Positions 8,939 through 17,078 of a DNA stretch of 64,000 bases are shown here, one piece after another. Numbering within the stretch: the first letter of the stretch is position 1; every line of letters starts with the position of its first letter. A model generated the notes under the pieces. The model saw only the letters and a program-made list of their open reading frames with translations. It had not been told where the DNA came from and made no database searches. A program made the position numbers and the translations under genes. Source of the DNA: JAXMAR01 sp046350295 (GTDB taxonomy: Bacteria > Planctomycetota > Planctomycetia > Gemmatales > Gemmataceae); the NCBI GenBank assembly GCA_046350295.1, contig JAXMAR010000033.1:29826-93825 (forward strand), in the 5' to 3' direction.

Positions 8939-10669
8939 TCAACGAGGAAAATGTTCCGGCGCATCCTGACATGCCGCCTGCCGCCCTTCCCACCATTGCC
9001 GCGCCTCGGCCTGTGTCCACACGCCCGGCTGGGCGCATTCGCTCAAGGCCCGGTCCAGCGCGTCGGCGTCCGCGTAGCGTTTTTCGGGCGCCTTTGCCAG
9101 GCAAGTGAGGATCACGGCTTCGAGGTCCGGCGGGACCGTGGGACAGAGATGGCTGGGTGGGACGGCCGGGTCGGCGATGTGCGCGTGCATCGTCTCGATC
9201 ACGCTGGGGCGGACAAAGGGCGGCTGGCCCGTCAGGAGGAAGTAGCCGAGGGCGCCCAGGCTGTAGAGGTCGGTGTGATGCGTCAGGCGTTCGGAGCCGC
9301 GTGCCTGCTCGGGGGACATGAAGGAAGGCGTGCCGACGACGGCGCCGTCGCGCGTGACCTGTGTTTGACCGTCGAGCACTTGATTCTTGACCAGGCCGAA
9401 ATCGAGCAGCTTGACGGTGTCGCAAACGCCGCCGCGCTCGCCGAGGATGACGTTGCTCGGCTTGATGTCGCGATGCACCAGCCCGAGGCTGTGCGCGTGG
9501 CTCAGGCCGGCACAGAGCTGCCGCAGGATGTGGACCACCCGCGCCGCGGGCATCGGCCCAAACTCACGCACCGCCTCATCGAGGTTCATGCCCGGAACAT
9601 ATTCCATCACGTAGTAGAAGGTCCCATCCTCGAGCCGGCCGTAGTCGTAGATCTCCACCACGTTCCAGTGCGTCAGGCGCGTCATCGCCTTGACCTCGCG
9701 GTCGAAACGGCTCAGGGCGCCCGAATCGCCCGCCAACTCCGGCCGGATGAACTTGACGGCGCAGGGCCGTTTGAGAAGTTGATGTTCCGCGAGATGGACC
9801 TCCCCCATGGCTCCGCCGCCGAGCCTGCGAATGAGCTTGTATTGCCCGAACTCGCGCAACAGCCGCTGGGCCTCGCTGACCTGCGAGGTCAGCCGCTCGA
9901 TGCGATAGGAGCCGAAGACCGTGACGCCGGCGCCGATGAAGAGGGTCATGCAACCCGTGATCGCCGACGACGCCAGGAACTCCTCGCCCGCGGGAAGATA
10001 TTGCGACCAGACGACGACGTCGGTAACGAACGCGACGAGCATCATGAAGGCGACGCGGACGAGCGTCTGCTTCCAGGGGTTGGGAACCACGATGCCGAAG
10101 CAGATGACGATGGCCAGCAGCAGCAGGTTGTTATGGGTGGACGCATACAACGGTCCGATGTTGCGCGTGAGCCCGTCCAGGTTGGCGAGCGAGCGCTCCA
10201 CGGTCATGTAGCGTATCCAGGCCATGCACACCATGCACATCCCCAGAAGACTCAATTCCACGAAACGCAGAAAGGCGTAGGACACGACCGGACGCCGGAA
10301 CAGGATCAGGCCATAGATCAGCGGGGCGAGCGTGGTGAGCAGGATGGCGACGCCACAGGCCGGGTCGAGTCTTTGCGCGCGGACGAGTGGGTCCAGCCCC
10401 ATGAACAGGACCGCGTAAACCCCCGGCCAGCCGCCGACGCCGAGAATGCACAGGAGACGCAAGCGCTGATGCAGAAGCGCACGCTCCGCGGACCGGGACG
10501 CGGTCGGCGGCGCCTTCTCCAGCACGGACACCGTCGTGCCGTTCGAAGGACCCGTGTTCGCCTCGAACGCCTTACGCCAGCCGTCCACGAAACTTTCCGG
10601 CGGGCCCGTCGTGTCCCTGGTTTCGGTCTGGGCGTTCTGCATCGGGGCAGCTTTCGCGCCGTCAGGCAT
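8939..10669 (-). CDS. Membrane-anchored serine/threonine protein kinase
   Basis: 576 residues. An N-terminal cytoplasmic segment of about 65 residues is followed by roughly six hydrophobic segments (residues 70-245, e.g. LLTTLAPLIYGLILF, LLLLAIVICFGIVV), then a short coiled linker and a complete Hanks-type kinase domain (about 270-545). Visible kinase motifs: glycine loop LGGGAMGEVHLAEH, AVKFI lysine, HRDIKPSNVIL catalytic loop, DFGLVKN, and the activation segment GTPSFMSPEQARG. It lacks the PASTA or beta-propeller sensor domains common in related kinases; the sensor, if any, is the polytopic membrane part. The start lies 4 bases after the stop of the ECF sigma factor gene, so the two are surely one transcript and probably one signalling unit. 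A second Met at residue 10 is possible. Confidence 0.92.
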   Translation of the reverse strand: MPDGAKAAPMQNAQTETRDTTGPPESFVDGWRKAFEANTGPSNGTTVSVLEKAPPTASRSAERALLHQRLRLLCILGVGGWPGVYAVLFMGLDPLVRAQRLDPACGVAILLTTLAPLIYGLILFRRPVVSYAFLRFVELSLLGMCMVCMAWIRYMTVERSLANLDGLTRNIGPLYASTHNNLLLLAIVICFGIVVPNPWKQTLVRVAFMMLVAFVTDVVVWSQYLPAGEEFLASSAITGCMTLFIGAGVTVFGSYRIERLTSQVSEAQRLLREFGQYKLIRRLGGGAMGEVHLAEHQLLKRPCAVKFIRPELAGDSGALSRFDREVKAMTRLTHWNVVEIYDYGRLEDGTFYYVMEYVPGMNLDEAVREFGPMPAARVVHILRQLCAGLSHAHSLGLVHRDIKPSNVILGERGGVCDTVKLLDFGLVKNQVLDGQTQVTRDGAVVGTPSFMSPEQARGSERLTHHTDLYSLGALGYFLLTGQPPFVRPSVIETMHAHIADPAVPPSHLCPTVPPDLEAVILTCLAKAPEKRYADADALDRALSECAQPGVWTQAEARQWWEGRQAACQDAPEHFPR

Positions 10670-10673
10670 TGGC

Positions 10674-11252
10674 TCACCGCACGGGCCGTGGGAACTGTCC
10701 CTTGAGAGTCGAATGCAGTCGCCGGCTCGCCGCGACCCAGTAGCGGCGGACGGTGCGTTCGCTGACGCCCAGCAGCTCGGCGATTTGCGGCTGCGTCCAA
10801 CCGTGGTAGTAGACCAGGCTCACCACCTCACGCTCGTCGCTCGGCAGACCCTCGACGGCCTCGTGGAAGTGGCTCCACAGCTCCAGGTCGGGGTCCGCAG
10901 GACCGGGAAGCCGGACAACGTCGACCGGTTCCACCTTTTTTTTCGCTTCGGCTCGCGCGAGGTCGAGCAGCTCGCGGCGAATCTGCAGGGCGGAAAGGGC
11001 AAAGAAAGCCCGCGTCGAGTCCGGCTGGATGTCGTGGAGCGCCTTCAAGAGCCGCATACAGGCGTTGTTCAGCACATCGCCGGTGTCGGCGCGGCCGCGC
11101 ACGCCGGGAAAGCCACGCAGCATCTTGCGCGCCAGCCGCTCGAGGCGGCCCTCGGCGGCGCGGAACAGCTCGTCTGCCGCCGCCGGGTCGCCGGCGCGCA
11201 ACCCGTCGACACACTTGTGCATCTGCATGGTGGCGAAGGAAAGCTCGGGCAT
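10674..11252 (-). CDS. ECF RNA polymerase sigma factor (planctomycete type)
   Basis: 192 residues. Region 2 (DELFRAAEGRLERLARKMLRG ... DVLNNACMRLLKAL) and region 4 (LPSDEREVVSLVYYHGW, then TQPQIAELLGVSERTVRRYW helix-turn-helix) are both present, joined by a 40-residue linker. The protein should direct core RNA polymerase to alternative promoters. No anti-sigma gene is nearby; instead the next gene, 4 bases downstream, is a membrane Ser/Thr kinase. Kinase-linked control of an ECF sigma factor is a known theme in planctomycetes, so phosphorylation of the sigma factor is a reasonable inference but is not shown by the sequence. Confidence 0.9.
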   Translation of the reverse strand: MPELSFATMQMHKCVDGLRAGDPAAADELFRAAEGRLERLARKMLRGFPGVRGRADTGDVLNNACMRLLKALHDIQPDSTRAFFALSALQIRRELLDLARAEAKKKVEPVDVVRLPGPADPDLELWSHFHEAVEGLPSDEREVVSLVYYHGWTQPQIAELLGVSERTVRRYWVAASRRLHSTLKGQFPRPVR

Positions 11253-11622
11253 CGGCGACTCGGAAAGAGAAGGGAATTGCCCCGACTCTAACGCCCGGCG
11301 TCCGCGTCGTCAACCGGACCGACCCGCGCCGCTCATGTACCAGGGCACGGATCGAGGCGGGAGCGGACGAAAAAAAGGAAGACATTTTGGTTTTTCTTGC
11401 GTTCTCCTGTCCGGTTTCCGGGATCAACGCTCGCTTTCAGGGTGAAACTCGATTCTTCTGATCAGTTTCCGGGATCGGCGCGCTTGACGGGATTTTGTTT
11501 GCTGTTTGGCGCGAGATGAGGGATTGTCTGCATGTGCCCAAAGGGGCTGCGATTCCCGTCGCTTGCAAAAAGAGGCGCAAAAAAACGGACGTTTTCCCGT
11601 CATGGTCCCCAGGGGGAGTTTC
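11253..11622. other. Intergenic region upstream of the sigma factor operon
   Basis: No gene seen. It carries a 12-base direct repeat GTTTCCGGGATC at 11414-11425 and 11465-11476 (51 bases apart), about 160-220 bases upstream of the sigma factor start. It could be a paired operator or simple chance. It also serves as leader of the truncated sigma-like fragment at 11623. Confidence 0.35.
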
Positions 11623-11712
11623 ATGGCGCCCGACTTGGAACAGCGCGGCGAGGAGTTGGAGCGGCTGCGCCCGTATTTGCACCTGGTCGCGCGAATGCAC
11701 CTGGACGGTCGG
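11623..11712 (+). pseudogene. 5' remnant of an ECF sigma factor gene
   Basis: A good ribosome-binding site (GGGGAG) precedes ATG 11623. The first 30 codons read as the N-terminus of a planctomycete ECF sigma factor (MAPDLEQRGEELERLRPY, then LHLVARMHLDGR). Homology then stops abruptly, and the continuing frame reads sequence antisense to another remnant. Regions 2 to 4 are absent, so no functional factor can be made. Confidence 0.5.
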
Positions 11713-11744
11713 TCCCATCTCTCGAGCGCTTTGCAAAAAGTGTC

Positions 11745-11885
11745 GTGCACGGCATCCTCGGGATCGCGGCGGATCGAAGCGCGCAGCCCCTCCAGCCGCT
11801 TGATGACAGCCGCCTCGTCCGCCCCGAGCGCGGCCGTCGACAGGACAAGGACCAGCAGGGGAGAGATGGCGCATCGGACGATCTC
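11745..11885 (-). pseudogene. 5' remnant of a secreted LRR-type protein
   Basis: Reads as a signal peptide (CAISPLLVLVLSTAALG) followed by ADEAAVIKRLEGLRASIRRD, the segment that in planctomycete LRR proteins precedes the repeats; compare EEAERIVARILAGGGRVERD in the intact gene at 3601-4773. The LRRs are missing, because the frame runs into the reverse of the sigma-factor remnant. There is no in-frame ATG; the nearest ATG after an AGGAG site is in another frame, so the start too seems damaged. Confidence 0.45.
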
Positions 11886-11938
11886 CTGTGAGATGTGTTC
11901 GCCGGCGTTGCCAACATGCTTCCGGCTCTCATCAAACT

Positions 11939-12358
11939 TCAGCGCGCGTTCGTCAGCCCGACGAACTCCTTCACCGGAACCTCGTGGATGCTTCCGCCCA
12001 GCATGCCGGGTACCATCACCCGGAGCGTGAGCTTGTCCAGGTGGGTCCGCTCCGCCGTGAAGCGGACCACGACGCGTCCCGGCTTCGATCGGTCCTCGCG
12101 CAAGGGCGCGATCAGCTCCGTCTTGTCTCCCTTGCCGAGCACCAGGTCGACACGACTGAAGTTCTTCAGCTCCCCCACGGGCGTGAACTCCAGCTCCACC
12201 GCGACATGTTTGGGCCCCGCCGCCGTCGCCCGGAACTCCATGCCCAGCTCCTTCGCCCGCTCCTTGGTGACGATTTCGACGTCCCACACGGCAAAGCAGC
12301 GGCTCGGGATGCCGACCAGCAAAGTCGCCACGGCCAGGATCTTTATCACCATTCTCAT
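11939..12358 (-). CDS. Small secreted protein, unknown function
   Basis: 139 residues. Residues 1-23 form a signal peptide (MRMVIKILAVATLLVGIPSRCFA). The mature part is predicted beta-rich with alternating hydrophobic residues (HVAVELEFTPVG, GRVVVRFTAER, LTLRVMVPGMLG) and no cysteine or catalytic motif. I do not recognise a family; similar short exported beta proteins are common in planctomycetes. It runs in the same direction as the SUKH-like gene 52 bases upstream and may share its transcript. Confidence 0.7.
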   Translation of the reverse strand: MRMVIKILAVATLLVGIPSRCFAVWDVEIVTKERAKELGMEFRATAAGPKHVAVELEFTPVGELKNFSRVDLVLGKGDKTELIAPLREDRSKPGRVVVRFTAERTHLDKLTLRVMVPGMLGGSIHEVPVKEFVGLTNAR

Positions 12359-12410
12359 CTCGATTGGTCCTTTCTATCTCTCTCGCCCCCTGCAGCACGA
12401 CATGCTCGGG

Positions 12411-12902
12411 TCATGCCCGAATATCCCCAGCCGCGAGCAATTCTAGAAACTCCTCGAACGACCCGGCCACCCGGGACGCTTCCTCGAACTCCGGTTCGCG
12501 GCCGGCGACGACGCGGCCGAAACCGTCCGCGGCCGTGCGGATGGCGAAATACGCATACCCGTCGCGAACGGACAGCAGGAAGGGCAAATGGGCGTCCCAG
12601 AACGACCGCACTTTGGCGGCAAAGCGGGGGTCGTCCCCCGCGGCATCGAGCGACAGGCGTTCCCATTCATCCCACACGAAGGCGGCCCCGCTCGTGCCCG
12701 AATAGTCGGCCTCACACAAGAACCACGCTGTTTCGCCATGGTTCAGGCAAGAAGTCAGGCCACCGACGAATTTGGAAAACGCCGCCGGAAGCTTGGGATG
12801 CCGGGCGGAAACCGCGCTCGGCAAGCGGAGAACGCCGCCTGGACGCGGCGTCACGGTCCAGCCCGACTCCCGCAACCGATCCAAGATGTCCGGCCCGTTC
12901 AT
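12411..12902 (-). CDS. SUKH (SMI1/KNR4)-like protein
   Basis: 163 residues. The C-terminal half has the pattern of the SUKH superfamily: GGAAFVWDEWERLS-like acidic/aromatic stretch, then FLLSVRDGYAYFAIRTAADG (the 'GDYYAI' strand pair) and the terminal SFEEFLELLAAG helix. SUKH proteins are often immunity proteins against nuclease and deaminase toxins, and others are housekeeping. No toxin gene is adjacent. With the Imm10-like gene it is the second orphan immunity-like gene in 13 kb, and both lie near a copy of the CTCCGCCTAG word. Assignment from motif resemblance only. Confidence 0.6.
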   Translation of the reverse strand: MNGPDILDRLRESGWTVTPRPGGVLRLPSAVSARHPKLPAAFSKFVGGLTSCLNHGETAWFLCEADYSGTSGAAFVWDEWERLSLDAAGDDPRFAAKVRSFWDAHLPFLLSVRDGYAYFAIRTAADGFGRVVAGREPEFEEASRVAGSFEEFLELLAAGDIRA

Positions 12903-13022
12903 CGATGAGCGCTCGAAAGAGAATGGCGCCGCTCGCCTGCCGCGGCCGCCGGTAGAGATGGAAACCTAACGAGCCATCCCAGCACAGCGCCCGTTCGCTG
13001 TCAAGCCGGCGCTTCGCGCAAA

Positions 13023-13035
13023 GCACTCCGCCTAG
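13023..13035. repeat. Partial copy of the CTCCGCCTAG repeat
   Basis: GCACTCCGCCTAG, matching the 3' part of the direct repeats at 4907 and 5550. It lies 120 bases upstream of the SUKH-like start. Confidence 0.4.
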
Positions 13036-13047
13036 CGGGCGTGCGCC

Positions 13048-13311
13048 TCACCGCTTCCGCGCCAGAAACGGATTGAAGCCCGGGACCTCGTAGCGCCACA
13101 CGGGTTTGCCGCTCCGGTCCAGCTCGATCACCGCGCTCTGGGAATAGACGGCGCAAATGAAATGGCCATTCCGCGTTTCCGTGATGATGCCACGGGGCCC
13201 GGGAAACCGGATTCGAGTCTATCCTGAGCCAGCACCGGCGCCGCGAGGGGGAACCCCGATCCCGATGAGGACCAGCGCTCCCAGAACTCCGTTGATCTTG
13301 GACCCGAACAT
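13048..13311 (-). pseudogene. Internally deleted beta-propeller gene (N- and C-terminus joined)
   Basis: A GGAGGAG site precedes ATG 13311 and a signal-peptide-like N-terminus (FGSKINGVLGALVLIGIGV). A TAG follows at codon 31. In the same frame the sequence continues as the C-terminal blade of a propeller protein (ITETRNGHFICAVYSQ, IELDRSGKPVWRYEVPGF) to the stop at 13048. That ending matches the intact propeller just upstream (EFDRAGTAVWQYKLPSGY), so this is a paralogue that has lost its middle. Confidence 0.55.
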
Positions 13312-13344
13312 GGCTTTCACCACTCCTCCGGTCGTCATCCCCAC

Positions 13345-15222
13345 TCACCGCATACGCGCCCGCCACGGCCTGTAACCGCTCGGTAGCTTGTATTGCCACA
13401 CCGCAGTGCCGGCCCGGTCAAACTCGGTCACGTCGCTGGTGGACCAGGCGCCCGCCATCACGTGGCCGTTGCGAACCGGGGTGCTGCCCACGGCCACCGG
13501 CGCTTGCCACAGGCGTTTCCCTTCCAGGTCGAACTCGCCGACACCGATGCCGCGCAGGTGGTCGGCGAGGATGCGCCCCCTCGGCGTCAGCTCGATCCAG
13601 CCCCCGGTCGCGCTGTCCAACCCCGGAACGAAGCGTTTGACCTCCTTGCCCGCGGCGTCCAACCGGACGCAGGCGCCGTCGCCCGTCAGGTAGATCATCT
13701 GTCCGCCGGCGGTTTTGCGAGCGGCAATGGGCCGATCGATCTTGAGGTCCAGAACGGTCTTGCCCGTGGCGTCGAATTCCATCAATCCGGCGTTCGTGCA
13801 AACAAAGGTGTTGCCGGTGGCGAGGCGCTGGACGTCGCGCGGTTGTGCCGGCAGGTCGGTTTTCTGCCACAAGATGTTCCCGCGGAAATCGCGTTCCGTG
13901 ATCCGCAGGCCGCCCATTTCGGCGATCAGCACCCGGTTGCCCGGCAGCACATGGACGTCCGCCGGATATTGGACGCCGTCGAACTGCCAGCGCACATTCC
14001 CGTTCCGATCGACTTCGAGAACGCGACTGTTCGACGGTTCGCATCCGAAATCGCCGCAATCACGGGTGTAACCCAGCAAGGGCGCCGGCACGGACGACAC
14101 GGCCAGCTTCGTCGTGGCGCCGTTCGTCCTTCCACCACGTCTTCCAGGCGTCCCGGAAGCTGTGCGCCGCCGGATCGTCGGCCGGCTCCATTTGGGCGCC
14201 GTCGCGCCCGGCCACGCGATGTAGGATTTCCTCAGCCCGCCACAGTTCACTCCGGGGCAGGTCGGCGAGCATGTCGTCAGCTTGCCGGCACGACTCTTCT
14301 TTATCCGCGGCACACACCAGCGCTACCGCCACCCGCAACCGTACGCTCACATCCAGGTCCGCGAGCAGCTTGCGGACGGCGGCGCGCCCTCGACATCCGC
14401 CACCCCGGCCAGAACCTCACCCGCAACGGCTCGCCGCAGGGCTCATGCTGTCGCCTAGCAGCTTCGCCAGACTGGCATTCGGGTCCCGCTTCCGGCCAAC
14501 TCCTGAAGCGTCTTGGTAGCCTCCGCCCTCATCAACTCGTCATCCGTGAACGGCACATAGGCCAGCAGCGTTTCGACGGCCCCGGCCGGCTTGCGCAGGG
14601 CCACGAGGCGGGCGGCCACCACAGGCAAGCCCTCCGAATCGTGAGCCCTTGCGATCCGCTGGAGGCAGTCCTCGATGCGGCGCGACTGCTCGAGGGACAC
14701 CCCGGGCAGCGCCTGCCGTAAGAGCGGCACAACCGGCAACCCCAGGGTTACGATCTCCGCCGCCGCACGCTGGCGGGTCGCGAACTTTTCGTGGCCCAGT
14801 TCGGCGATGCGGGTCAACGCCTTCGCCGTCTGCTCCGGGCTCAACGTCCGTTTCCGGAACGCGGCCAGGAGCGCCGGCCCATCGACGTTCCGCCACCAGA
14901 CGGCCCACGCGTCGCGCACGATCCGCCGCGAAATCTCATCATCACGGACCAGCGTCGGATTCGGCGCCCACTCCTGGGCCACCCCTTGGAGCGCCAGTTC
15001 CGCCTGCCGCCGCTGTGACGGCGGCAGCACGGCGAGCAACTCGATCAAGACGTTGATGGTCGCCTCGTCCGGTCGAGAGGACAAGTCGAGCGCAGCCTTG
15101 AGGCGAACCTGGGGATCGGGATCTTTGAGCCCTCTGCGGGTGTCATCCGGGCCCGCAAAGGCCACGGTCGCCAGCAGCGCCCAGGAAGTGAGAAGGGAAC
15201 CAGTCTTCATCGTCGTCTCCAA
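13345..15222 (-). pseudogene. Secreted HEAT-repeat + beta-propeller protein, frameshifted
   Basis: One ancestral gene spread over several frames. From ATG 15222: a signal peptide (TGSLLTSWALLATVAFAG), HEAT-like repeats to about 14490 (RRGLKDPDPQVRLKAALDLS, RQRAAAEIVTLGLPVVPLL, ATKTLQELAG), further HEAT units in two other frames at 14480-14100 (VRLRVAVALVCAADKEES, AAHSFRDAWKTWWKDER), and from about 14110 a six-bladed NHL/PQQ-like propeller (RVLEVDRNGNVRWQFDG, LPGNRVLIAEMGGLRI, GNTFVCTNAGLMEFDA) to the stop at 13345. Gemmataceae encode many intact proteins of this HEAT-then-propeller type. At least three indels are needed (near 14480, 14390-14430 and 14110). Protein similarity is well kept between breaks, so either the gene died recently or these are assembly errors. 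Confidence 0.65.
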
Positions 15223-15275
15223 CGGTCACCCATTATTGAAAGACGATGTTTACCCCTCGAAGGATTGACGCCGGC

Positions 15276-15545
15276 TCACGGTTGTTCGAACAGCTTGGGG
15301 TCGAAGCTGTCCACCACCCCGAAATCGATGACTTGAGCATCAGGTACCCGTCGTCCTCTTTCTGGGCGATCCGGATGCCGTCGAACGTGTTGTAATCGCT
15401 GAAAATACCTTCTCTTTTGGAGACACCAACGCCCTTGACGAGCAGGCGCGTCTCCTTGTCAAAGTACATCATCTGGTTGAAATCTGGACCGCTGACGCGC
15501 ACACACCCACGGCGGACCCGGCGACCTTTCGCGACTTTGCCCGCG
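15276..15545 (-). pseudogene. C-terminal remnant of a LolA-like secreted protein
   Basis: The frame reads VRVSGPDFNQMMYFDKETRL, then LLVKGVGVSK, FSDYNTFDGIRIAQKEDDGY, and after one frameshift VIDFGVVDSFDPKLFEQP and stop. The pattern 'YFDKETxLLVK ... YxxxDGxxxPxK ... FxxVDxxDPKLFxxP' is the C-terminal half of a planctomycete family resembling outer-membrane lipoprotein carriers. The N-terminal half and a start are missing; the sulfotransferase gene begins close upstream. Confidence 0.5.
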
Positions 15546-15593
15546 GCGCGATCTGCATCGCTGCCCCCCCTCTGTCGCTTCGGAAAGCCTGGC

Positions 15594-16832
15594 TCAACGC
15601 GGCGCCGGCGCGGACTCGACGCCCACCTTGTCATACCCATAGCGCCGGATCACCTCGCCCCAGCGCTCGGTCACCTTCGCACGCTCGGCGGCCGTCAGCG
15701 CGTACTTGTTCGTCTCGTAGCCCTTGTTCGCCGCCAGGTACTCGCGCAGGTGGGGGACAAGGTCGTTCCACCCGCCCAGATGGAAATGGTCGTAGATCTT
15801 GAGCAGCTCTTTTTCCGGCGCCTTCACCAGGTCCTCGTACTTCAGCTCGTAGAACTGCCCCGGCGGCAGCAGCTTCCTGCCTTCTTCGAGGCGGCGGTAC
15901 ATCCGGACGTAGGTGTCGAGGACATGCTCGTCGAGGCCGTCGAAGTTGGGCTTCTGCAGGCCGTGGGCGCGGTAGAAGGTCTTCCACAGGTTGACGGTGG
16001 ACGGATAGACGACGTACGGATCGCGGACGATGTGGATGAAGATGGCGTCCGGGAACATCTCCTTGAGGACCTTGATGCGGGCGGTGTGGGGCGGCGACTT
16101 GAGGACGAGACGTTTCTTCTTCTTGCACGTGAGCTGCTTGAGGAACTGCTTGAACGTCCGCTTCCAGCTTCGCAGGGCGCCCGACGGAACGCCGTCAAAA
16201 TCGAGCCACTCCTGGCAGATCGGCTTGCGCGCCGGGAAGGCGATCGTCAGATACGGCGACGGCTGGCCGAGCATGCACAGGGCGAACTCTTCCTCCTGCG
16301 GCTTGTCAAAGCCGGCCTTCATGTTGTCCATCGGTCGGCGCTTGGGCATCATCCAGCGGAACAGCCGCTTGAACAGGCTCTCGGTCAAAAGGAAGTGGCT
16401 CGGGTCGAGACACTCGTACGTGTTCGGATAGGCGAAGCGCGGGTCGAGGATCATCAACTCGTGCAGCAGCGTCGTGCCCGTGCGCCAGTGGCCGAGGATG
16501 AAGATCGGCGGCTGCTCGATCTTCGTGCGGCGGATGCGCCGGCCGAAGATCGCTTCCTGCACGAAGGCGAGCAGGGTGTGGAAAAAGCTGACGATGGTGA
16601 GGGAGACAGCAATGTAGAGGTAGCGAAAATGAACGGCGAAGCGGCCGCGGGCCAGGATGCGCATCCAGGCGAGGAAGCTGACGCCGTGCCAGATGCGCGG
16701 CGTCCATTCGGGCTTGCGCCCGGAAGGGGGTTCCGGCGTAGTGGCCCCCGGAGCGCTGATCGCAGGCGGATGCGGGACGCCGTTCGACGTGGGCGGGGGA
16801 GCGCTGGTTCGCGGAGCCGTGCTGGTGGCCAT
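15594..16832 (-). CDS. Sulfotransferase family protein
   Basis: 412 residues from the second Met (MATSTAPRTS, 16832); an upstream Met at 16886 is possible but the added residues look non-coding. After a Pro/Ala-rich N-terminus and a membrane-associating segment (IAVSLTIVSFFHTLLAF), the PAPS-binding signatures are clear: the 5'-phosphosulfate loop IFILGHWRTGTTLLHEL, and the 3'-phosphate motif IFIHIVRDPYVVYPS. The enzyme should transfer sulfate from PAPS to an unknown acceptor (glycan, lipid or protein) at the membrane. Conserved DEYxxR-like C-terminal elements (YELKYEDLVKAPEKEL) fit the Sulfotransfer_3 group. No sulfate activation genes are in the window. It is divergently oriented to the DUF2330 array, 246 bases away. 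Confidence 0.85.
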   Translation of the reverse strand: MATSTAPRTSAPPPTSNGVPHPPAISAPGATTPEPPSGRKPEWTPRIWHGVSFLAWMRILARGRFAVHFRYLYIAVSLTIVSFFHTLLAFVQEAIFGRRIRRTKIEQPPIFILGHWRTGTTLLHELMILDPRFAYPNTYECLDPSHFLLTESLFKRLFRWMMPKRRPMDNMKAGFDKPQEEEFALCMLGQPSPYLTIAFPARKPICQEWLDFDGVPSGALRSWKRTFKQFLKQLTCKKKKRLVLKSPPHTARIKVLKEMFPDAIFIHIVRDPYVVYPSTVNLWKTFYRAHGLQKPNFDGLDEHVLDTYVRMYRRLEEGRKLLPPGQFYELKYEDLVKAPEKELLKIYDHFHLGGWNDLVPHLREYLAANKGYETNKYALTAAERAKVTERWGEVIRRYGYDKVGVESAPAPR

Positions 16833-17078
16833 TCTTTCATTTTCGGCGGCGGCACAGACGAGACAAGGCCCCCCCCTGAATCGCAACGGATCTTCCTTCG
16901 CTCGTTCGTCGGCGTCCGGGGAAGGCGTTCCCCAACGTCTGAGCAGACAGGGGGATAGCTCTCTTTTTTTGTTGGACTCCGTGGAGCAATCCGCTTACGA
17001 TCAAGGTTCGTCTAGGAAGTGTGGCTTTCAGAGAAGACAGGGGCGAGCGCCTGCTTGCCCGTGGGAAGGGGTGTCGTC

